The notes under the pieces were generated by a model. That model did not search any database, was not told the DNA's origin, and worked only from the letters and a program-made list of their open reading frames with translations. DNA of 64,000 nucleotides from Absidia repens (lineage: Eukaryota > Mucoromycota > Mucoromycetes > Mucorales > Cunninghamellaceae): positions 770,041-834,040 of the forward strand of contig MCGE01000018.1 in the NCBI GenBank assembly GCA_002105175.1, given 5' to 3'. Within the stretch, counting starts at the first letter, position 1. Every line of letters starts with the position of its first letter. Positions 1 through 12,439 of the stretch are shown one piece after another. A program made the translations under genes and the position numbers.

Positions 1-2237
1 TTGACATTCAATGGTCAGCAACTGGCAGTTATGTTTGTGGCTATGTTGTTGTGCTATTATATGGGAAAATTTGCTTGTGTATGCCAGTAACTTCCTTCCT
101 CCCCCCCCTCCTCCTTTCCACTCCATTATTTATTTAGTTTTTTGTGTTTTGATTATTTTTATCATTATTAGTTTATTAGTGCTAATAGTTTGTTCTTTAC
201 TTATTTATTTATCTATACTTTTACCTATCTGTTTTATACTCTTTACACCCATTAATATCTATTCTCTTTTACAAATAAACTTTTTTTTATCTGGCATATA
301 AAACCACCCCGTCTTGACTCACCAAAATCAACCCAGCAATGATCGTATAGCTGGCATGATGCATTTCAACTCAACTTTGAAATCTTAAATCTTTATGATA
401 AATAAAAACAATCATTTGTAGCGTCTTCGAGAGGGCTTTAAGGATGCTTAGCCCGTTTGTTTTTCTGGGGGGAGTTCTTGATTTGCTGTCAGAAAAAGTT
501 ACCAAGCACTCACAGTTCAGTTGATGTTTCGAATTTTTTGGTTGGTGAGGCTTGAAATTAAAATGAACATGGACAGGGGTAATTTCCAAAAATGGAGCCC
601 ACGAATACATAGTGAAGAGGAAATGCTGGTCCTGCATATTATTGGACGGTACAGTGTTGGACAGTATCACACAGTAAAAGGACCTGAGAAGGATGATATC
701 ATACTTTATCACAGTTGATTGACACATGATACATATTTTGTATAGATAGCTAACCCACTCAAAAAATAACCGTTTTCAGTATAATGCCGAGCAGGTCACA
801 CCCTTCGACAAAAAAAATGGATTAACAATTCCTCGTTTTGCCCAATACTGTCGTCAGAGAATCCCTGAAGACTGATAAAACAATAAATTTGTCTCTAAGA
901 AATAACCGCTAAGTGTAACCCACGTCAACGACACTCATCAATAGGACACTACAAGGGATTCATTGTACATAGCATGAGGAACACTATTGGGGATCTGAAG
1001 AATGGTCATCACTAATATAATGGGATGAGTGTATGTAGAGGTCCAATATAATGTACTACAAGACTAACACGACCGGAGAAAAACTATAAATGGATATCTT
1101 TTATTGAAGTATAACAACAGCCAACACCGATCAAAAAGGGGTGATGGTAGTAAGAAAAGGATCTATTGCTCAAGACATTAGAGCGACTAATGGGGCATTT
1201 TTCATTAAAACAAGTTAAAAGAGACATTTTTTATTTATATATAGGTACATTCTATGATAAACTAACACTAAACTAAGCCAATGAAAGGTCCAAAAATCTA
1301 ACTAATGGTGGTTCTAAATCCTAGACCCAAAAGGAAAGGGTTTCCCCATGCATCTTGTAATCCCTGAGTTGAAACCCCTTCTTAACTAGTCCTGATACAA
1401 TTCTAGGTCCATCATAACCTCATAGAAGTTGAATGATGAAGAAAAAAAAATGGGAGAAAAAGAAATGGAAAAAGAAAGAAAGAACGAGAGAGAGCGGAAA
1501 AAAAAAATTGGAGAATAGAACCCCTCCCACGTGTGCTGGGTTTGAAAATGTCTTCTGGCGCTTATATGTACAGTACTGTACTGTACTGCAGTTTGCCCAT
1601 TTCACTTGTCTTACGATAACCTTTTTTCATTTCGATAGACCCTCCTCCCCTATAGCATGGAGAGACTTACCAAAAGAACAATATTATTTACGATAACGAT
1701 ACAATTTCTTTTTCCCGTTAATACCATTATTGTATGTCGCTACTGCGAAAAAGAAAACAGTTGCCCAATAAACGATGCTCTGAGGGAGGAACTAAGGCCA
1801 ATGGGTAAGAAGATATTTATATCTATATATATATATATATAATATCGAGGCATACATAACCTGGAATGGTACTGTAGAAACGGCAATTTAAAAAAGCGTT
1901 TGGAAATTTCACATCTGTCATCCTTAGATCGGCAATGACACGTGTTCAATGCCGTTTACTTATGATAATAGATAACCTTGGAGTGAGCACACCTTTTATG
2001 ATTCAAGCCCATGAATAAATTGTTTAGGCAGCATACTTTTTTTTTTTCCACCCATAGTGACCTGAAAAATAAATTATGATACATGAGTGACTTGCAAATG
2101 ATAAATGAGGTCAACCGTCATCAAAACTTTGGTTTTAAGTAAAAGGCTCTAATAGAGCGATAGGACAATTTATTTCAATTGGATAAAAATATTATCAAAA
2201 AAAAAAAATAAAGTCAACCAAGTGTAAGACTAGGTTT
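1..2237. other. Intergenic, no confident gene (contains repeat copy A)
   Basis: AT-rich sequence. Short open frames around 371-727 (-) and 521-718 (+) overlap each other, have no splice context and match nothing I recognise, so they are not called as genes. A perfect short palindromic run of GTAC/AGTACT units lies at about 1568-1590. Repeat copy A fills about 745-1560 and is listed separately. Short TA microsatellites occur near 1823-1841. Confidence 0.6.
745..1560. repeat. Interspersed repeat, copy A
   Basis: This is a long copy of the family whose conserved core reads GGGTTTCCCCATGCATCTTG (here at 1338-1357). Around the core are a block with AACACTAAACTAAGC upstream and GAAGTTGAATGATGAAG downstream, then an A/G-rich tract and a CACGTG-containing end. 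The 5' half (ACCGTTTTCAGTATAATGCC and following) aligns by eye with the 5' half of copy E at 52095 onward. No open reading frame of note is present. The reverse strand carries GAATAAAA-like polyadenylation signals after the core in the other copies, so the transcribed strand is probably minus. Ends are approximate. Confidence 0.75.
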
Positions 2238-2624
2238 TTATGGGCACTTGAGCTTATTGCACTTGACACAAGAGTTGCGAATACCAAAGTCACACGAGTT
2301 CTTGCCGTCGCTTCCACACTAGAAATAGATATCGATAGTTTAAGTCATCATCATCATCATTACTTCTGTTTTTGACGTGTTACCTGGTAGACATGACCTT
2401 TAGTACAGCCGAGGTTGCCTTGATGGTAATAAAATAAAAAATAAAATTAGCACAGAAAAAAAAAAAAATAAGATCGAGGTTTCAAGTGCCATACCATCAC
2501 CACAGAACAATCCATTAGGGATACCAGAACAGCTGCAAGAAGTGGCCTTACAGGGACCAGCTTCGGCTTGAGAAATAAGCATGAAGAGAGCAGCAAGAAC
2601 CAAAGTAAAGTACAAGAATTTCAT
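2238..2624 (-). CDS. Small secreted cysteine-rich protein (10 Cys)
   Basis: Three exons on the minus strand (2495-2624, 2384-2418, 2238-2318) join in frame into an 81-residue protein. Residues 1-22 (MKFLYFTLVLAALFMLISQA then EA) form a clear secretion signal. The mature part of about 59 residues has ten cysteines, including PCKATSCSCSG, GLFCGDG, KGHVYQCGSDG and NSCVKCNKLKC, enough for five disulfides. The introns (GTATGG..AAG and GTAACA..TAG) are short and phase-compatible. The HVYQC..G..CD.G.R.SC pattern resembles small secreted proteins I have seen in several fungal groups; the function is unknown to me. It may be an apoplastic/cell-wall or effector-like protein, but that is inference. It stands alone next to repeat copy A. 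The start is fixed by the signal peptide. Confidence 0.75.
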
Positions 2625-4079
2625 ATTGAGTTTGATTGATTGAAGGTTGGTTTTTGATTGTAATGAGAATAAAAAAATAAAAAAAATTGTTCTCTGATCT
2701 GCTTTTTATATTTTTTTTTTCATTCTCGCTGAGCACACTTGTTCTCCTTCTTAAAATAAAAGACGCTAATTACACATACTTATTAAAATAATGGATTGAT
2801 GTCGCCCTGTGGTGTCATATTGAATAAGTTGTACTAGATCTATTTTATCAATGGTGATATAAAAAAACGAGAACCCGTTCATATTAGGCTTGATGCATGA
2901 AAGCGGGATTTGAAATTTTCAGGAGTCGCCTTCCGCATGAAATCAAGTTGTGCTTGGGAATGGATCGAAAATTCGTTAAAAAAGGCACAGCCCCGAAGAA
3001 AAAAAACTCATTTTTGGTGTTATATCGTGTCTGTTTGTGTGATAAATATTATAATAAGTAGACATTATAAGCAGTAGAAACTGTTGTTGTTGACTTTTTT
3101 TTGTGTATCCTTTAAAGAGGAGCAGTTCTTACCAATGAAGAACACACAGAAAATGAAGAAATTTAACCTATGTGGCTGTATTAATATTGACTCTGAGGCA
3201 CAGTTTTTACATCTATAGTTAAACCCATTTCCACATAATGACCTTACCTAAGGTGGAATGAAGAAATCCGTGGCTATTCGTTACCAGGTTTTGTCAAGTT
3301 GCACTATTCAATTATGGGGCGCAGAGCTTGGCCATCTAAACAAAGATAATTAATATATCATAATCATTAATATAATTTTCTTTACACAGTAATAGGAAGA
3401 TACATAGTAGTACAGAGCGCCTCATTTTATGCCTCTTCCGAGACGCTCTCCTTAAAATCAAATAGAACTAACCGAAATCCAATTTCTTTCTTTAAGAAGT
3501 GACTGAGAATAATAAGCTTGATGAGCTGGCTTTATATCAGAAGACCAACATATTTTTAGTTTGCTGCGGGGAATAATGATACTGTCCAGACACGCACCTT
3601 ATGGATGCATTTGTCTTTTAAACGGGGTCCCTTCTACGTCTTATGACACTCAAAAAAATTTCATGTATTTTGCTTAAATCAAATCTTGCACTTGAAATAG
3701 ATCTGTAGGCGGTTTGCTTCACGGGAATGGCCATTATTGAGTTTGCTACACACCGCTTTCCTTCCTCCATCCCGAAAAAAAAAAAAATCGCAAGTTCGCC
3801 TAGTTGGACGCCCAGAATGAGCACGAGGCTAGTATTCACACTGAAATAACCATCAAAAATTAAATTTGAGTTGGTCCTTTGTTTTATCATCACCAGTATA
3901 GATCATATACATACCACCAATTATGGTATTAGCCAGCTTTCGGTGACTTGACTGTTACTCTCTGTTGCCTAGTGTCGGGAATCAAAAAATCATCCTATTA
4001 TTTTTTTTCCCCACATTTTTTTTTTTTTTGGAAATTTCTCTCTGCTCTGTTGATTTTGCAAACTATTTTATATTAGATC
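2625..4079. other. Intergenic region, no gene seen
   Basis: It holds the upstream region of the minus-strand secreted protein (with a T-rich tract near 2710-2720) and the T-rich upstream region of topoisomerase III beta (T tract about 4002-4030). The frame 3618-3893 (-) is low-complexity and unsupported. Confidence 0.55.
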
Positions 4080-7000
4080 ATGACACAATGTCAAGTATTG
4101 ATGGTAAATATTTGACGCTGAAATGAATCGCAACATAAATACTTATTGCCCCGTATATATTTTGTTTTAGATTGCAGAGAAACCATCTCTTGCAGCTGCA
4201 CTATCAAAACTTTTAGCGCCTAATGGTCACGTAAGGCAAAACAAAAACAAAAACAAAAAAACAGTGGCTTCTCAGTACTCAATTCAGCACGCGAACACTT
4301 TATCAATATTATCTTTAGTTCGACACACGAAAAGGCGCGACACCTGTACATGAATGGACTGGCGTTTATGGCTCTCAACAAGCGAAATACAAGTTTACTT
4401 CGGTGACAGGACATGTTTACAATACCGACTTTACGCAAGAATACAACTCTTGGGAAGTGGATCCTCAGAAACTATTTACTGCTCAAATCAAAAAAGTGGA
4501 AGCCAACCCCAAAATGCGTCTGACTCAACACTTACGGCAAGAAGCAAAGCATGTCGACTATCTGATTCTGTGGTTGGACTGCGATTCTGAAGGCGAAAAT
4601 ATCTGTTTCGAAGTGATCAATAGCTGTATGTCTTCGTTGAAGGTGCCCAATATGTCTCACGTCTTCCGTGCAAAATTCTCAGGTAAGTACACGCAAGAGA
4701 AGGTATATGATGGGCGGGAGGGGGCTATAAGTTAATGTATGCTGACTCCTTCTTTTAGCCATCACCCAAAAAGATGTCCGATCGGCCATGAACAACCTTG
4801 TCAAACCTAATGAAAATGAAGCTAAAGGTAACGCCGATCTATTATACATACTTATCAGGAAATGGTATTGACTTGATTTTATTTATTAGCGGTGGATGCT
4901 CGACAGGAATTTGATTTGAAAGTTGGTGTCGCTTTTACTCGGTTCCAAACACGATTCTTCCAAGGAAAATATGGTGATCTAGATTCAACAGTGATTTCAT
5001 ATGGTCCCTGTCAGAGTCCAACGCTGGCATTTTGTGTAGAAAGACATGATCGAATTCAAAGCTTCCAACCTGAACCATTTTGGACGATTGCACCCACCAT
5101 TATTCAAGCGGATTTGCCTATCAAACTAACATGGATGCGTGAACGACTCTTTGACAAACAAGTAACAAGTGTATTTATGACCGGTGTGGAAGAGGCGCAG
5201 AAACACGGGGCCAAGGTGATTGATGTATCTATCACAAAGAAATCAAAGTCAAGACCTCATGCGTTAAACACGGTAAGTGGATTGAATAGAAAACGTATGG
5301 TTAAAATATTCGACTGAACCCGCTTGCGTATATATTATATCATAGGTTGAAATGTTAAAACACGGCTCATCTAGTCTTGGTATTGGTCCCAGTGAATGTG
5401 TAAGTACCTACTTCCTCTTCCTTCTAAATGCGCAATTTTTAGTCTTACTCTTTTTCATATATCGCTTAGATGAGTATTGCCGAACGTCTCTATATGCAAG
5501 GCTACATCTCGTACCCCCGAACGGAAACAAGTCAGTATCCTCCCAACTTCGATCTTCATGAAGTTTTGCATGAACAAGCAAATCATCCACTTTGGTAATT
5601 ATTAACTATGAATATACAAATATTCAGGTAGCGACTGACAATTTTATTTCATAGGGGTGATCATTGTCAAGATTTGCTGCATAATGGCTTTGACAGACCA
5701 AGCGGTGGTACTGACGTCGGAGACCATCCCCCAATGTAAATATTTGAAAAAAAAAAAAAAAAAAAAGTGGGATTATTGACTAATCTATAGCCATTCTTTA
5801 TTTTGTTTTTTTAATTAGCACACCTATGCGTATGGCAGATGAAAACGAACTTTTTGGAGATTCTTGGCGTGTCTACGACTTTATTGCTCGTAACTTTATC
5901 GGATCCCTTAGTCAAAATTTGAAATACACCTCAACCCATGTCACTGTTGCCATTGGTGAAGAGAAGTTTGAATGCACAGGTATATTATCAAAATGCAACG
6001 AAAAGATGGTATGACTACTTGTTTCTCAATATAGTACCTATTTATTATCATCATCTAGGCTCCCAAGTTACGTCTCCTGGATTCACATCAGTAATGCACT
6101 GGTAAGTCGGAAAAATGAGAAAGAGGGGGGGGGAGGGGGGAAGTAGTATATTATGCTCTCTAAAATATTTGATCGCTAATTATCTGCTATTTTGATTTTG
6201 TATAGGGTCAACAAGTCTGATGAATACATACCTGAATTTAAAAAAGGACAAACAGTACCGGTCAAATCTATTCAAATGAATGAAGGCAAAACAAGTCCAC
6301 CCGATTATTTGACAGAATCTGAATTGATTGGGCTGATGGTAAGCGAATATTTATATATAAAGAGGATAAGGAATGAAAAGATCGAGAAGGGAGAAACGAA
6401 AATAGATAACTAACTTTTTGGTTTTAGGAACAAAACGGAATCGGGACAGGTATGACGGCTGACGCTTATGTGGTGATTAAAATCAGTGCACGAATATTCG
6501 TTACTAACATAGTCGCTGAATCATAGATGCTTCAATATCAACACATATTAATAACGTTTGTCAAAGAAATTATGTGCAAGTTAGTGGCTCTGGTCGCAAA
6601 ATGATTCCTACAAATCTTGGTATTGTCTTAATTCATGGGTAATAATACAAAAGAAAAGGCAAAATATAGTAGAAACGAAGCATACTGAACCTCTTCTTTT
6701 ATCCGTATTTTATTAGTTACCGTAAGTTGATGACGTTTACTTAATGGCACTGTGTATGGGAAAATTGGTTATTATCTGATGATACTTTATAGAGAAAATT
6801 GACACAGATTTGGCGTTACCAAGAATGCGCTCGGATATGGAACAACAACTTAGTCTGATTGCGTCTGGGAAGGCAGGACACAAAGAAGTTTTGGAATACT
6901 TTTTAAGGCTATTTGAGCAAAAATTTGCCTATTTTGTCAGTCATGTAAGTCTAATGGTCAGAAATAGAAAAATTTATATTCAGTGTATATTACATGGTTT

Positions 7001-8027
7001 ATACATTTATTTATTTTGTGATTTTGTTAGATTGCATCTATGGATGAATTGTTTGAAGCAACCTTCTCACCACTAGCGGCGACTGGGCGACCTCTATCAA
7101 AATGCGGGAAATGCAAGCGGTACATGAAATATATTGCACTCAAGCCAAATCGATTACATTGTTCTACATGTGATGAAACTTACTCTCTGCCATTGAATGG
7201 ATCTATCAAGCTATATCGAGAACTGACTTGCGTAAGTTGTGGATTTGCTAGGTAAAACTAATAGAGGGGATTATATATATTAACTAGTATTTGTTTAGCC
7301 CCTTGATGACTTTGAATTGGTTCTATATTCAACTGGCTCCAAAGGCACTGGATACCCACTCTGTCCTTACTGCTACAACCATCCTCCCTTTGAAAATGTC
7401 AAAAAGCATATGGGATGCAATCACTGCCCCCATCCTACATGTGGTCACTCTATGGTAAAGAATGCAGTATGCCCATGCCCTGAATCTGAAAGACCTGAAG
7501 ACCCTTGCCCTGGAAGTCTTGTTTTGGATGCAACTTCGGCACCCCGATGGAAACTCAGTTGTAACGAATGCAATATTGTATCTTCCTTTGTGGATACTAT
7601 AAAGAGTAAGGCAGAGCAATAAGAACGAAAAATGTGTAATGTGTTGACTAACCATTCTTTCTGCATTCTTTCTATTATGACATAATATTTAGATGTTATA
7701 TTGACAGATGAAATGTGTGATTGCGGTGCTGTTGTTCTCAAAGGTGAATTTCGGGAAAATCAAAACCGTGAACCGATGGCTGGATGTATATTGTGTGATG
7801 ATGATATGGATGCCTTATTATCGACAAGGTAAACATTTTTTATTTCCTGGACGCATATGCTTCCTCTCAGATCAACTCTATATTTTATTATCTAACTCAT
7901 TGATTATATTTATGGTTATAGGTTTGCAAGAAAATCTATCCGACGGGGTAAAGGCAAGAAAGGTGGACGCAAAAAGAGAAAGTGGGTGGACCCCAAAATC
8001 AGAAAACTTTATGCGGATATGCGTTAG
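4080..8027 (+). CDS. TOP3B: DNA topoisomerase III beta
   Basis: Type IA topoisomerase that passes single DNA (and, in animals, RNA) strands through a transient 5'-phosphotyrosine break. Nineteen exons join to 845 residues: 4080-4103, 4171-4230, 4319-4682, 4759-4827, 4890-5272, 5346-5399, 5470-5594, 5655-5735, 5819-5979, 6059-6101, 6206-6338, 6428-6449, 6527-6638, 6717-6721, 6793-6944, 7031-7231, 7299-7605, 7693-7828, 7922-8027. The Toprim domain opens with IAEKPSLAAAL and carries D115-x-D117-x-E119 (WLDCDSEGEN). The catalytic tyrosine is Y333 in ISYPRTET. The C-terminal third has several CxxC zinc-finger pairs (CGKC, CSTC, CPYC, CNHC, CNEC, CILC) and ends in a lysine/arginine-rich tail rather than an obvious RGG box. 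The zinc-finger order and the PLDDFELVLYSTGSKG block mark the beta rather than the alpha class. The start gives MTQCQVLM before IAEKPSLA, matching the family's usual short lead. AATAAA follows at 8201. Confidence 0.95.
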
Positions 8028-8765
8028 ATATGATTAGTTGTTAGAAATAGTTTACATCTAACCCCTTACACCGTCGTCATTTTAGACCGTTAGACTTTTT
8101 AGATTTATTTATTCTCATCATACTCTCACCTCTTCATCATCATCTTATCAACACAAGCCATAGCCTGTGTTTTTTTTATTTTCCCTCATATTTTAATATA
8201 AATAAAATACCTTTTTCTGCTTTTTGTTTTTGTTTTTTATGATCATGTGGGTGGAAATTCATGGGGAGTTTTATTTTACTTATTTGTAAATACACACATA
8301 GATATCATATTATCAACGCTGGCTAACAGCAACTTTGACAACAACTCTACAATAACCATCCTCCATCATCAAGTCAAGCACGCAATAGGAACCATGCGGA
8401 TATTGAAGACGCTCGGAGGCAGAAAACGCGACAATTTGTTTGGTCGGAAGGTGTGATACAAAAAACGATGAGAACAATTGGACCCAATATGTACTCATCA
8501 AGTCTGCCGAACGTGATCAGATCTACCATTCTGACTGTATATGTTTTAGCGTTTAACAATAACCCAAGCAAGATAAATATAAAAATAAAAATAAAAATTG
8601 ATCATGTTACTGAACTTTTTTTTAACCTTTCTGTAATACAGGAACTTGACAACAAGAGCGGATCTTGAAAATCAGACAACTTGGAATTGTTTCTCATGCC
8701 CTCCTCTCAATGGGAAGAGTTAGCATCAGTTTTATTTTTAGTAGTTAGATTTACTTTTAAAGTTT

Positions 8766-8796
<31 letters not shown>

Positions 8797-9670
8797 GTTA
8801 TTTAGTTTATAGTTTATAAATTATAGTATACAGTTGACAGACTTAGGTCTTTTTTTTTTTCTTATCATGCTCAATAAAGCCATGTATTTTACATACCATT
8901 GAATATTGATTATATGTATGCATAATAAAGTCTTTTCCCATTCACAAAATATGTAGACCTTCCAAAAAGGATATTGTCATTGGTAGATAGTTAAAAAAAG
9001 AACACGGTTCACCATGTCAAATCCCGTGCATGCTAGCATGGTTTACCCGGAGTATTTGTGTGCAAGGGCACACCATCTTTATTTATTCCCCAGTTGTCTC
9101 GTGGAGTGTGTTTATATACTAGTAACATCGTATCATTATCAAGTGCACTATGTTGGTACAAGGGAAAACAGCCATATTTTTGTTTTAAAGAGCCATATTT
9201 TTGTTCAAAGATCATATATTTGGTCCCACACTGAATCCCATTATAACCCAAGGTCTGACCAATTCATTAGTATTGAGTAATGTTTAGCACGGGTTCTTTT
9301 AACCTCACTTTTTTCTACTGCTCTGATACTAAATCAAGTAGTGAGAAGTCTTACAGAACATCTTTTGAGCTAATTAGGTTCGTGAGTGTGACTTGGGCAG
9401 TAGAGTTTATATCCCAGAATAAATTATGACATTTATAAGGTTGTATTAGCTGTCACTTTACGAGGGATTTTCAAGACGAGCTGAATTTTTGAACATCTTC
9501 GTGTATTTAAGCGGCGCGTCCTTCCGAGGACTCCCAATGTATTTTTTTTAAGGAACCAGCTTCCCGTTTACTTTATCTCATTTCGTTTTTATTCGTTCTT
9601 TTTTTCTTTTCTTTTTTTCTATTCTTCCTCTTCTTTTTTCTTTATCCTTTTTTTTTTTCAAGAAATAAAA
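8028..9670. other. Intergenic; TOP3B 3' region and ASN promoter
   Basis: A TOP3B polyadenylation signal lies at 8201 and a second AATAAA near 8873, which suggests another transcript or a long alternative 3' UTR. A coding-like but unanchored stretch sits at 8340-8700 (listed separately). A long T tract is at 8771-8796. The remainder up to the asparagine synthetase start is T/C-rich promoter (about 9590-9660). A direct duplication of agCCATATTTTTGTT occurs at about 9172-9205. Confidence 0.6.
8340..8725 (+). pseudogene. Possible broken gene or orphan exons
   Basis: From about 8345 an open frame reads NNHPPSSSQARNRNHADIED then ARRQKTRQFVWSEGV, which has natural-looking composition. After a run of six A at 8459-8464 the more protein-like reading moves to another frame (NNWTQYVLIKSAERDQIYHS). 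The original frame also stays open to a possible GTATAT donor near 8538 and an acceptor near 8641. There is no start codon in frame, and I could not build one consistent model. It may be a decayed gene, a gene with a single-base error in the A run, or chance. An AATAAA at about 8873 follows. Confidence 0.2.
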
Positions 9671-12439
9671 ATGTGTGGTTTTACTGCCTACTTTCACATC
9701 GACACTGTATCCAAAGATGGTGACTTTGAAGCACCCCCAATGGACCTTGATGGATCTCTTAATCTCATTAATCATCGTGGTCCTGATTCTCGTGGTGTCT
9801 ATGTCTCGTCAGACGGTCGTTGTGGTAAGACAAAAGAAGTGTAACATTCACAGGATTTTCTAACAACAATATTACTGGCTGACATAGGACTTGGTCACGC
9901 CCGCCTGTCAATTATCGATCTTGCTGGTGGTCAGCAACCTTTAAGCAACATGTCCAATAACATACATGCTGTGGTTAATGGTGAACTATATGATCATGAT
10001 CGTTTAATGCTGGAACTTCAGGAAAACGGTCATCAATTCAAAACTAAAAGTGATAGCGAATTGGCCCTGCATTAGTAAGTGTCCCCACTGTCAATGTATA
10101 CTACAAGAAATACGACTTGCATATTTTTTAACCTCCGCCATTTCTTCGTCTCTTTTTATCACAGTTACGAAGATTATGATACTGACTTTGTTGAAAATTT
10201 ACGTGGTGAATTTGCCATAGCCATTTGGGATGAACGCAAGAGCAGACTTGTCTTGGCCCGTGATCGTTTTGGTATTAAGCCTGTTTACTACACTCAAATC
10301 AATGGTACCTTCATGGCTGCTAGCGAAATCAAATCCTTCTTGGCGTTTGGTTGGGAGCCTGAATGGGTAAGTACCATGGAATGGTTTTGTCTTTGCATCC
10401 AAATAAAAATAAAATAAAATAGACGTATTTGCTGATGATCTATTTCCTTCTCTCATAGGATGTTAACTCCATTGTCCACGATGGCCCCGCTGCTGACTTC
10501 CGTACTTGTTTCAAAGGCGTTTACAAGGTAAATAAGCGGGATGATTGGGCTAAGGTATGTATACGAAGCTTTACTGAATGGTCATCTCTTTATTTGATAT
10601 TATTAGCTCCCTCCTGCTCATTATATGGTTATCACTTCCGATGGGAGTACCGCTGTGAAAGAATACTGGGTGCCTGAATATGCCAACAAAAATGTGGAGG
10701 ACCCGCGCTCTGTTGAAGAAATGGTACAAGGTGTGCGTGATCGACTTGTTGAAGCTGTACGCCTCAGACTTCGTGCCGATGTGCCTTTGGGTGTCTATCT
10801 CAGTGGTGGTATTGATAGCTCTTGTATTGCTGGTGTTGCCGCAAAACTTCTACGTGAAAAAGACCCTAATGCCAAACTGGATACTTACTCAATCTCATTT
10901 ACTGGTAACACAGAAAAAGAGTGTGTGTGCCAGCTACTGATGTTTAAAGCTTACATAATAACAACCCTTTTACTGTTTTTTTTTATCGGTCTAGGTGGGA
11001 AAAACTTTGATGAAGGTGATATTGCCGAGAGAACCGCCGAATTCTGTGGTGCTACCTTCAATAAGATCCCGGTATGTGAACAAGATCTGATCGACAACTT
11101 TGAGGATGCTATCTGGCATATTGAACAGCCCCTTGCTAACTTGAATGGTGTTGGAAAATACATCCTGTCCAAGCACGCCCGTGAAGCTGGAATCACGGTA
11201 AGAAAAATTCTGACAAAACGGTGGATGATAATTTTTTCCTGGTTGATTTATATTCCTTTTTGACGTCATTTATTAGGTAACACTCACAGGTGAAGGCTCT
11301 GGTAAGTAGAAATTATCCCTCCCTGCTCCCCCCCCCCTTTTTTTTTGGAGAAGTTACTTTAGTCTAACTGTTGTTTCCTTTTTTTTTTAATCTTCTGTTT
11401 GTTTTAGATGAACATTTCATTGGTTATGAATTCTTCCAAACGGACTATTTGCGGGAACCTGATAACTCCTCTCCTGGCGGGTTTGGTCGACCTACTGAAG
11501 ATGAACGCAAACAATTGCTCAAGGCACGCTTGGAGAACCCACATATGTTGAGCTTTAAATTGGAAAAAAGTCAAAACTCACCCACTGCCAATCGATGGAA
11601 CAACGTTGTGATGCAAGATTATTATGGTTCATTGATTAGTAGTCCTGCTGGATTATACGTTGATAAAGTTATCAAACGGCATGGTGTCCCCGACAGCGGA
11701 AGCGCAATGCTGGAATCCCTTAGCGCCACCTCACGTTCCAAAGCTAGAAAATACTGGCATCCTGTCCATTCATCTTTGGTAATTATACGTTTTTATTGTT
11801 ATTATTGAAGACTTGACGAAAGCAAAATGATGTATCTAATTCGTTTGCTGTTGTTTTTTATGTTTTCTAGTATTTGGAATCCAGAACCTTCCTTCCTAAC
11901 GTGCTCTTGAACTCCCTTGGTGATCGCAGCGAAATGGCCCACTCCATTGAAGCAAGAACACCATTCTTGGATCATCATCTGTGTGAATATGTCAACAAAC
12001 TTCCTCCGTAAGTATCTAAATATCCTCCTCTTTTTTTCGACTTACTGTAGCGCACTTACACTTTTCTTTTTCTTTTCTGGTGCATATTATATATAGATCT
12101 GTCAAAATTCGATATGAAGGTAACGGGTTCAACGAAAAATGGATTCTCAAGGAAGCAATGAAGCCATATATCACCGAAGAAGTATACAACCGAACCAAAC
12201 ATCCATTTGTCTCACCACCTACTCAACCCAATCGCACACCACCTTCTCTGCAACTGATGAACAGGTTTCTCACCAAGGAAAAAGTGGAACAGTTGGGATG
12301 GGCTAAATGGTCTTTTGTCGAAGCTCAACAAGAAGTGTATTTGGCAACTGCTGATAGATTGGCTTTCAAAAACCTTCTACTGATTATATCCTACGTTATT
12401 ATTAGTGAAAAATTCAATGTGGCCCCTGCAATGGTTTAG
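9671..12439 (+). CDS. Asparagine synthetase (glutamine-hydrolysing)
   Basis: Makes asparagine from aspartate, glutamine and ATP in the cytosol. Ten exons give 662 residues: 9671-9824, 9888-10074, 10165-10366, 10459-10527, 10607-10904, 10995-11197, 11277-11301, 11408-11778, 11871-12007, 12097-12439. The N-terminal glutaminase domain starts MCGFTAYF, so Cys2 is the nucleophile after Met removal. NHRGPDSRG and GLGHARLSIID follow, with the glutamine-binding VVNGELYDHD block. The synthetase domain has the PP-loop SGGIDSS at residues 270-276 and a GEGSDEHFIGYEFF block. It is longer and different in texture from the animal/yeast ASNS enzymes that begin MCGIW; it looks like the AsnB-like fungal branch, so a paralog may exist elsewhere in the genome. 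A T/C-rich promoter precedes it and A-rich AATAAA repeats follow at about 12551. Confidence 0.93.

Noticed and set aside
371..727. 118-residue minus-strand frame near the window start
   Set aside because: No signal, domain or splice context, and it overlaps an equally plausible plus-strand frame at 521-718; both are judged chance.
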